NCBI GenBank assembly: GCA_016282655.1
Contig: JAEELK010000185.1
Span: forward strand, 1-6,334
Length of the DNA stretch: 6,334 nt
Source of the DNA: Bacillota bacterium
GTDB lineage: Bacteria > Bacillota > Clostridia > Peptostreptococcales > Anaerovoracaceae
Direction of reading: 5' to 3'
Numbering within the stretch: the first letter of the stretch is position 1; every line of letters begins with the position of its first letter. The translations under genes were made by a program, and so were the position numbers. A model generated the notes under the pieces. That model had not been told where the DNA came from. It saw only the letters and a list, made by a program, of their open reading frames with translations, and did not search any database. Positions 1 through 4,220 of the stretch are shown here, in pieces.

Positions 1-252
1 GTGCGCGCCTTCTGCGAGCTGCTCGGCCTGGACCCGCTCTACATGGGCAACGAGGGCAAGCTCGTGGCCGTGGTCCCCGCCGAAGAAGCCGAAGAGGCCC
101 TGCAGGCCGTGCGGGCCACCGCACTCGGACGCGAGGCCGCCCTCATCGGGCGCTTCACGAACGCGCAGAAGCAGGTGCAGATCGAGACCCCGCTCGGCGG
201 CCTGCGCCGGCTGGACATGCTCTACGGAGAAGGCCTGCCAAGGATCTGCTGA
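1..252 (+). CDS. hypE: HypE, hydrogenase maturation protein, C-terminal fragment
   Basis: This is the 3' end of a gene that begins before the window; the GTG at base 1 is an internal valine codon, not a start. HypE is a cytoplasmic protein of the PurM/ThiL-like fold. It accepts a carbamoyl group from HypF on its last cysteine and dehydrates it with ATP to a thiocyanate, the source of the CN ligands of [NiFe]-hydrogenase. The visible 83 residues match the family's C-terminal domain: CELLGLDPLYMGNEGKLVAV near residues 5-24, a TPLGG turn, and the invariant terminal PRIC whose cysteine (codon 247-249) is the modified residue. Full-length HypE is about 330-340 residues, so about three quarters lies outside the window. 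It faces the other hyp genes convergently, which is unusual because hypE commonly follows hypD. The intact tail suggests the gene is functional. Confidence 0.95.
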   Translation: MRAFCELLGLDPLYMGNEGKLVAVVPAEEAEEALQAVRATALGREAALIGRFTNAQKQVQIETPLGGLRRLDMLYGEGLPRIC

Positions 253-291
253 GCGGCACAAAGCCTGCGCTTGGCTACAAAGCATTATAAT

Positions 292-330
292 AGAGCACCT
301 GAGAAGACTCAGGTGCTCTTTCTTTTTGTT
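292..330 (+). terminator. Rho-independent terminator of hypE, at a convergent junction
   Basis: Bases 292-303 (AGAGCACCTGAG) and 308-319 (CTCAGGTGCTCT) form a perfect 12-bp stem with a 4-base loop (AAGA). A T-rich run from 319 to about 330 follows on the plus strand, the classic intrinsic terminator layout, 40 bases after the hypE stop. On the minus strand the same hairpin lies downstream of the STAS-kinase stop at 359, but it is followed by ATTATAAT and not by a clean T run. It may therefore stop minus-strand transcripts less efficiently. Confidence 0.9.
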
Positions 331-358
331 TGGTTTCTTTCGGTCTGCCCGCGCGGCA

Positions 359-1483
359 TCAGTCCGCGCCCAGCAGCGCCGTAAGGTCGCTCAGGCAGCG
401 CTCCGTCACTCTCTCCCGGATGCCCGGAGGGCCGCTGCGGGCCATGTAGTCGATGATCCGGACGCAGCCGAGGATCCGCGCCTGCGTCTCCACGCCGCGC
501 CTTGCCGCTTCGTCGGCCTCCGGCAGATACAGCGCCAGCGTCCGTTCCCAGAGCTGCCGCGCCGTCTCCACGTCGATCCCCAGGAACGCGGCGCTCGCCG
601 GGTCGATGGAGGGGAATTCCCGATAGGAGTTATAAAGCGACGCAAGCTCAAAGACCGGATCTCCGGTGCAGAGCGTGTCCATGTCGATCAGCATCAGCTC
701 GCCGCCGCAGATCATCTGGTTCTTCAGATGGTAATCCGCGTGCAGGAGCGTATGGCGGTCCGGGACCGCGTCGATCCGCTGCCGCAGCGCTTCCCAAAGC
801 GCCGGGGGCAGCTGCTCTTTGAGGGCTTCCGCCCAGGCGAGGGTCTGCTCCTTCATGTCCGGCAGCAGGCCCGGCTCCACCTCCACGGCGTGGATCTGTT
901 TCAGGAGCTGAACGGACCGCTCCGCGAACTGTTCCAGGTGCTCCGGAGAGTTCCGGATGAAGTCCGCGGCGGAGGAGGCGTTCAGGAGCTCGAAGACCGC
1001 GCCGTAGCGTTCATCCACGCGGACCACGTCGTAGGCGATCGCCGTGGGCAGGCCCTGCACGAAGGCCCAGCGGGCCAGTTCCCGCTCCCGCCGGATGGAA
1101 TCCATGGGCGTGCCCTCGTTGTAGACCTTGACGATGGCGTCCGGCGCGATGCGATAGACGACGCCGTGCGCGCCCTGCCCGATCTGCGGACAACCTTCGA
1201 TGCTGACGCGCCGCAGCGCTTTCTCCGCGTCCAGGAACTCCGTAAATCCGGTCATCTCAAGGATCTCGTAGACCTGCGGCTGCACCTGGATGAGGCGAAG
1301 CGCCTGATTCTTTTTCTTCAGCCGGAGCAGGATGCGCAGCCCCGCGCTGGAGATGTAGTTCAGCGCTTCCGCGTCCAGCACGAGCTCCTCCGGCGCGTTT
1401 TCTTCCAGAAAGCGCCGGACGTCCTCTTCAAAGGCGGAGGCGTTGCCGCTGTCGATCCGGCTCCCCAGTCGATACGTGATCAA
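359..1483 (-). CDS. STAS domain fused to a TIGR02172-type kinase (APH/choline-kinase-like fold)
   Basis: A 374-residue, apparently soluble two-domain protein. Residues 1-90 look like an anti-sigma-factor-antagonist STAS domain: an early strand (MITYRLGSRID) and the central signature ISSAGLR at 44-50. Ser46 aligns with the phosphorylated serine of SpoIIAA. Residues from about 95 onward are an aminoglycoside-phosphotransferase-like kinase. They show a glycine loop IGQGAHGVVYRI (101-112), a candidate ATP lysine K119 in VKVY, a helix-C glutamate E133 (RRERE), the catalytic loop HADYHLKNQ (248-256; D250, N255) and the metal site IDMD (266-269). All kinase residues appear intact, so it should be active; its substrate is unknown. 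The pattern fits TIGR02172 proteins of Clostridia as I recall them. The start is TTG at 1483-1481, three bases after the upstream stop, with GGAAGA seven bases before it. No later start would keep the STAS domain. Very likely co-translated with the coiled-coil gene. Fold assignment is confident; role is unknown. Confidence 0.88.
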   Translation of the reverse strand: MITYRLGSRIDSGNASAFEEDVRRFLEENAPEELVLDAEALNYISSAGLRILLRLKKKNQALRLIQVQPQVYEILEMTGFTEFLDAEKALRRVSIEGCPQIGQGAHGVVYRIAPDAIVKVYNEGTPMDSIRRERELARWAFVQGLPTAIAYDVVRVDERYGAVFELLNASSAADFIRNSPEHLEQFAERSVQLLKQIHAVEVEPGLLPDMKEQTLAWAEALKEQLPPALWEALRQRIDAVPDRHTLLHADYHLKNQMICGGELMLIDMDTLCTGDPVFELASLYNSYREFPSIDPASAAFLGIDVETARQLWERTLALYLPEADEAARRGVETQARILGCVRIIDYMARSGPPGIRERVTERCLSDLTALLGAD

Positions 1484-1486
1484 GGC

Positions 1487-1864
1487 TTAGTCTTCCGGCT
1501 TCTCCAGCTCTTCCGCGAGCTCCGCCGCGGTGTCCTCGACGGCCGCGCCGGCTTCTTCACCGGCGTTCTCGGCGGCGTCCTGGGCCGCTTCCACGACGTC
1601 GTCCGCCTTCACGGCCTCGATCTGGGCCTTCAGGTTCTCGATCTTCTCGCGCGCGGCGGCCAGCTTCGCGGAGGCGTCCGGGAACTTCTCCGCCAGCAGT
1701 TCGGGATAGTCCTCCACCAGCTTCTGGCCGACTTCTTTATACAGGTCTCTGATGTCTCCCTTCGCGGACTCGATCTGCAGCTTCAGCTTGCCGATCTCGC
1801 CGGCGTCCTTCGCCTTGTCCAGAGCGATCGCGGATTTTTCTTTCAGCTTGTCCAAAAATGCCAT
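1487..1864 (-). CDS. Small acidic coiled-coil protein of unknown function
   Basis: A 125-residue cytoplasmic protein with no signal peptide, membrane segment or cysteine. Residues 1-20 form an amphipathic, lysine-rich start (MAFLDKLKEK). Residues 22-50 and 66-87 have heptad-like spacing of Leu/Ile/Val and are probably coiled coils, with a short Pro-containing break at 54-62. Residues 88-125 are an Ala/Glu/Asp-rich acidic tail. The pattern of a FLDKLKEK-like start followed by LYKEVGQ (41-47) resembles small Clostridia proteins that often end in a zinc ribbon, but that ribbon is absent here. The ATG at 1864 has a strong AAAGGAG (1872-1878) seven bases upstream. It is the first gene of a two-gene unit with the STAS-kinase, in the same frame, with only three bases between stop and next start. 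It could be a partner or a phosphorylation target of that kinase, but this is inference. No function can be assigned. Confidence 0.85.
   Translation of the reverse strand: MAFLDKLKEKSAIALDKAKDAGEIGKLKLQIESAKGDIRDLYKEVGQKLVEDYPELLAEKFPDASAKLAAAREKIENLKAQIEAVKADDVVEAAQDAAENAGEEAGAAVEDTAAELAEELEKPED
1491..1496 (-). promoter_or_regulatory. Ribosome binding site supporting the TTG start of the STAS-kinase gene
   Basis: On the minus strand GGAAGA ends seven bases before the TTG at 1483-1481. It lies inside the last codons of the upstream coiled-coil gene, so ribosomes finishing that gene would expose or reuse it. No ATG or GTG gives a full STAS domain, so this site decides the start. Confidence 0.6.
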
Positions 1865-1979
1865 GTCTGAGCTCCTTTCTCTTCGCCGCCGCGGCGGCTG
1901 ATCTTGCTTCGTTTTATCCTGTCCGCCTGCGGCGGATCGGTCTCTCGGGGATCGCCGTGGCTCCGCGCCCGGCGCTTTT
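1865..1979 (-). other. Untranslated leader with GC-rich inverted repeats
   Basis: This non-coding stretch lies between the putative -10 box and the coiled-coil gene. Bases 1885-1898 are a perfect 14-base palindrome (GCCGCCGCGGCGGC), 20 bases before the ATG. Bases 1922-1927 (TCCGCC) and 1931-1936 (GGCGGA) form a 6-bp stem with a 3-base loop, and 1965-1975 is a short GCGCC/GGCGC repeat next to the expected transcript start. On the minus strand none is followed by a T run, so they are not ordinary terminators of the PHP gene. I recognise no known riboswitch. The first palindrome could be an operator or could fold over the ribosome binding site region; neither is shown. Confidence 0.4.
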
Positions 1980-2007
1980 ATTATAGCACTTTTTTACGGT
2001 CTGAAAT
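1980..2007 (-). promoter_or_regulatory. Candidate sigma-70-type promoter for the coiled-coil/STAS-kinase pair
   Basis: Reading the minus strand, a perfect TATAAT lies at 1985-1980. A weak -35 candidate (ATTTCA, 2007-2002, three of six matches to TTGACA) lies 16 bases upstream and overlaps the last codons of the PHP gene. Transcription would start near 1973, giving a leader of about 110 bases. The -10 box is convincing in this GC-rich setting; the -35 is poor, so an activator may be needed. Confidence 0.5.
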
Positions 2008-2890
2008 AGCCCAATTCGGCGCACCAGCCGTCCACCTCGTAGCGGGGCACCAGCATGTTGCCGTAGCCGACGACGGGCAGGAGCCCAGGCTTGACGCTGC
2101 CGTGATAGTCCGAGCCGCCGCTCTTTTTCAGACCGTTGCGCTCGGCGTAGGCCAGGATCAGTTTCACGTCCTCGCCCTGGTTGGAGGAATGCCAGACCTC
2201 CACGCCGTCGATGCCCGCCTTCAGCGCGCTGCCGGTGAAGTAGGCGTGCTCCAGAGGCGGCAGGCGGTAGGCCAGCGGATGGGCCAGGAAAGCCTTGCCG
2301 CCGCAGGCGTGGATGATGTCCACCGCCTCCTGCAGGCTCGGCATGCCGGCCGTCTCGTCCACGAAGCAGGGGCTCTCCGGGTTGCAGTAGTGCTGCCGGT
2401 AGAATTCGCTGTTGTTCTCCAGCTCCGGGAAGCGCTCCCGGTTCTCCGGAAAGCTTGCAAGCGACGTGTACATCGCCACGAAGGCCTCGGCGCGATGCCC
2501 GTCTTTGACTTCGATGCCGGGCGCGTACTTCAGCCCGACGCGGTCGCACATCTCTTTCATGCGCCGCAGCGCACCGCGCTGTTTTTCCAGCGGATCGACG
2601 CCGCCGTAGCGCTCGTCCAGCCAGGCCTTCATTTTATCGACGTCGATGCCGTAGCCCAGCATGTCGTGCATGGCGTGCTTCTGCACGTAGCTCAGCTCCA
2701 CGCCGCTGACGAAGCGCGGGAGGCGCTCCTTTTCCGCGTTGGGAAGCGCTTTCAGATCGAAGTAGAAATCTACGTTGTCGTGGTCCGTTACCGAGACCAG
2801 GGTGGCGTTCTGTGCCGCCAGCGCGCGCAGCAGAGCCGGCGCGTCGTCCACGCCGTCGCTGTGGCAGGTATGAAGATGCAGATCGACCAT
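1994..2890 (-). CDS. PHP-domain metal-dependent phosphoesterase
   Basis: A 298-residue cytoplasmic PHP-family protein, a trinuclear-metal phosphoesterase fold related to TrpH/RNase AM-type nucleoside bisphosphate phosphatases. Candidate metal ligands are visible in order: HLHTCHSDG (5-13; H5, H7, D12), TDHD (35-38), GVELS (63-67; E65), HDMLGYGID (75-83), AFLAHP (200-205; H204), the VEVWHSS strand (230-236) and GGSDYHG (258-264; D261, H263). The domain is complete and at normal length, so activity is expected, probably phosphate removal from a nucleotide or related small molecule. The exact substrate cannot be read from sequence. Start chosen at ATG 2890-2888 because AAAGGAG (2899-2905) sits eight bases upstream; the GTG two codons earlier would be only two bases from that site. 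It follows hypD by 60 bases with no visible terminator and may be the last gene of the hyp operon. Confidence 0.93.
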   Translation of the reverse strand: MVDLHLHTCHSDGVDDAPALLRALAAQNATLVSVTDHDNVDFYFDLKALPNAEKERLPRFVSGVELSYVQKHAMHDMLGYGIDVDKMKAWLDERYGGVDPLEKQRGALRRMKEMCDRVGLKYAPGIEVKDGHRAEAFVAMYTSLASFPENRERFPELENNSEFYRQHYCNPESPCFVDETAGMPSLQEAVDIIHACGGKAFLAHPLAYRLPPLEHAYFTGSALKAGIDGVEVWHSSNQGEDVKLILAYAERNGLKKSGGSDYHGSVKPGLLPVVGYGNMLVPRYEVDGWCAELGYFRP

Positions 2891-2898
2891 CGTCACTG

Positions 2899-2905
2899 CT
2901 CCTTT
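2899..2905 (-). promoter_or_regulatory. Ribosome binding site that fixes the PHP gene start
   Basis: AAAGGAG on the minus strand, eight bases before ATG 2890 and only two bases before the in-frame GTG at 2896. The spacing favours the ATG. Confidence 0.75.
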
Positions 2906-2950
2906 TTTGCATAGATCTTGAAATGACTGATGCCGCGCCCCGCAACTCGA

Positions 2951-3994
2951 TCAGGCGCGGTTCCGGTACCAGATGCCGCAGGCGCCCTCGGCGGAGACCA
3001 TGCAGGGGCCCTGCGGGCGCAGGGGATCGCAGGCCTTGCCGAAGAGGGGGCAGTCCGCCGGCCGCAGACGGCCGCAGATGACGTCTGCGCAGCGGCAGCC
3101 CGGAGGGACTGCCGCGTCGCCGCGCAGCGCGCGGCTGCCGGCGTCCAGGCCGCTCCATTCCGGCTTCAGATAGAGGCCGGAGCCCGCCATGGGCCCGAGC
3201 CCGCGCCAGACGGCTTCGCCCGCTTCAAAGACTTCTTCCAAAACGGCGCGCGCGCGCGGATTGCCTTCTTCTTTCACCACGGAAGGATAGTAGTTGCGGA
3301 CCTCAGCTTCTCCTTGCTCCGCCTGCCGCAGCAGGTCGTAAATGGCCGCGAGCAGATGCTCCGCCTCGAAGCCGCCGACCACGAAGGGCTTGCGGAAGCG
3401 CGCGGCGAGCGGCCGGTACGGCTCCGTGCCGATGACGGCGCTCACGTGGCCGGGGCAGAGGAAGCCATCGATCTCCGGCTGGGTCTCGCAGATGCGCTCC
3501 AGGGCAGGGATCACGGTCTTCAGGGCCGTCAGCAGGCGCAGGTTCCGCAGGCCGCGGGCTCTTGCTTCCTTTGCCGCCAGCGCGAAGGCCGGCGCCGTGG
3601 TCTCGAAGCCCACCGCCGCGATCACGTGCGTCGTCTCCGGCTCCGCCTCCGCCCGCGCCAGGACCTCCATGGGCGCGTACATGAGCTCCACCCGCGCGCC
3701 CTCGCCCTTCGCCTCCGAAAGGCTGATCCGGCTCCCGGGCACCTTCATCATGTCGCCGAAGGAATAGAGCTTCGTGTCCGGGCGCTCCGCCAGCGCCACG
3801 CAGGCGTCGATGTAGGCCGCGGGCGTCACGCAGACCGGGCAGCCCGGGCCGGAGAGCAGCTCGATGCGGGGCGAGATGAGAGAGCGGATGCCGTGCCGGA
3901 AGATGGCCGCGGTGTGCGTGCCGCAGACCTCCATGAAGGCTCTCGGCGGGCCGTCGTATTCCTTCAGTTCCCGCAGGACGCGCGCAAGATCCAT
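2951..3994 (-). CDS. hypD: HypD, iron-sulfur scaffold for Fe(CN)2CO assembly
   Basis: A 347-residue cytoplasmic protein. With HypC, HypD holds iron while the two CN ligands and CO are added, then the unit passes to the hydrogenase large subunit precursor. All family signatures are present: EVCGTHT (22-28; C24), LLSGPGCPVCVTP (46-58; C52, C55), a GFETTAPAFA motif, a CPGHVSAVIGT motif, and a C-terminal cysteine-rich region (C300, C302, C307, C315, C322, C331, C339) that supplies the [4Fe-4S] ligands. Length is slightly below the usual 360-380 residues, mainly from a short N-terminus. The start is ATG 3994-3992: GGAGG (4001-4005) lies six bases upstream, and residues encoded further upstream are low-complexity Arg/Ser and overlap hypC. 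One base separates it from the hypC stop, so translation is probably coupled. The C-terminus ends soon after the conserved GIWY and is complete. Confidence 0.97.
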   Translation of the reverse strand: MDLARVLRELKEYDGPPRAFMEVCGTHTAAIFRHGIRSLISPRIELLSGPGCPVCVTPAAYIDACVALAERPDTKLYSFGDMMKVPGSRISLSEAKGEGARVELMYAPMEVLARAEAEPETTHVIAAVGFETTAPAFALAAKEARARGLRNLRLLTALKTVIPALERICETQPEIDGFLCPGHVSAVIGTEPYRPLAARFRKPFVVGGFEAEHLLAAIYDLLRQAEQGEAEVRNYYPSVVKEEGNPRARAVLEEVFEAGEAVWRGLGPMAGSGLYLKPEWSGLDAGSRALRGDAAVPPGCRCADVICGRLRPADCPLFGKACDPLRPQGPCMVSAEGACGIWYRNRA

Positions 3995-3995
3995 C

Positions 3996-4217
3996 TCAGC
4001 CCTCCAGATTGCGTTCCAGCTCGTCGAAGATCTGCAGGATCTCCCGCGCCTCGTCCGCCTCCATGACCTGGATGGCGCAGCCGGCATGGACCAGCACGTA
4101 CTGGCCCACGGAAGCCGTGACGAGGCCCAGGCTCACGTCGGCCAGATTGCCGCGGAAATCCACGCGGGCCCTGTCGCCGTCGATGGCTTTGATCTCACCG
4201 GGAAATGCTACGCACAT
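3996..4217 (-). CDS. hypC: HypC/HybG-family chaperone
   Basis: A 73-residue cytoplasmic chaperone that binds HypD and carries the Fe(CN)2CO group, then docks to the hydrogenase large subunit before nickel is inserted. It begins MCVAFPGEI, whose Cys2 is the essential residue after removal of the initiator methionine. It has the expected small beta-barrel pattern and the conserved histidine in VLVHAGCAIQ (H44). The short helical tail (EADEAREILQIFDEL) is typical. Position 47 is Cys where I would usually expect Phe or another hydrophobic residue. The ATG is three bases after the hypF stop, with a modest AAGGAAG site (4227-4233) inside the end of hypF, and hypD begins one base after the hypC stop. 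This packing shows hypF-hypC-hypD is one transcription unit. Confidence 0.97.
   Translation of the reverse strand: MCVAFPGEIKAIDGDRARVDFRGNLADVSLGLVTASVGQYVLVHAGCAIQVMEADEAREILQIFDELERNLEG
4001..4005 (-). promoter_or_regulatory. Ribosome binding site that fixes the hypD start
   Basis: GGAGG on the minus strand, six bases before the ATG at 3994. It lies inside the last hypC codons and argues against the longer in-frame reading that begins at 4087. Confidence 0.75.
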
Positions 4218-4220
4218 GTT

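Noticed and set aside
286..291. TATAAT as a plus-strand promoter in the hypE-kinase junction
   Set aside because: There is no -35 element at 16-18 bases, and the only downstream sequence is a terminator followed by antisense DNA.
326..1870. Long plus-strand open frame (514 codons) opposite the STAS-kinase and coiled-coil genes
   Set aside because: Its translation is low-complexity and rich in Arg, Leu, Val, Gln and His, typical of the antisense of GC-rich genes. It has no recognisable domain or ribosome binding site, and the minus-strand genes have clear family motifs.
1965..1985. GC-rich repeat followed by TTTTATT on the plus strand, resembling a terminator
   Set aside because: The stem is only 4-5 bp, no plus-strand gene lies upstream, and the T-rich part is better explained as the reverse of the minus-strand TATAAT box.
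2891..2896. GTG start for the PHP gene two codons upstream
   Set aside because: Only two bases separate it from the AAAGGAG site; the ATG at 2890 has normal spacing and places the HxH motif at the usual distance from the N-terminus.
2891..2950. Promoter or terminator between hypD and the PHP gene
   Set aside because: The AT-rich patch lacks a TATAAT/TTGACA pair with proper spacing, and no stem plus T run is seen on the minus strand.
1904..4066. Plus-strand open frames of 336 and 378 codons opposite the PHP gene and hypD
   Set aside because: Both are antisense shadows of genes with complete catalytic motifs, and their translations are compositionally biased.
3995..4087. Possible 31-residue N-terminal extension of HypD
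   Set aside because: The added residues are Arg/Ser/Trp-rich, overlap hypC in another frame, and lack the family pattern, while the ATG at 3994 has a well-spaced GGAGG.
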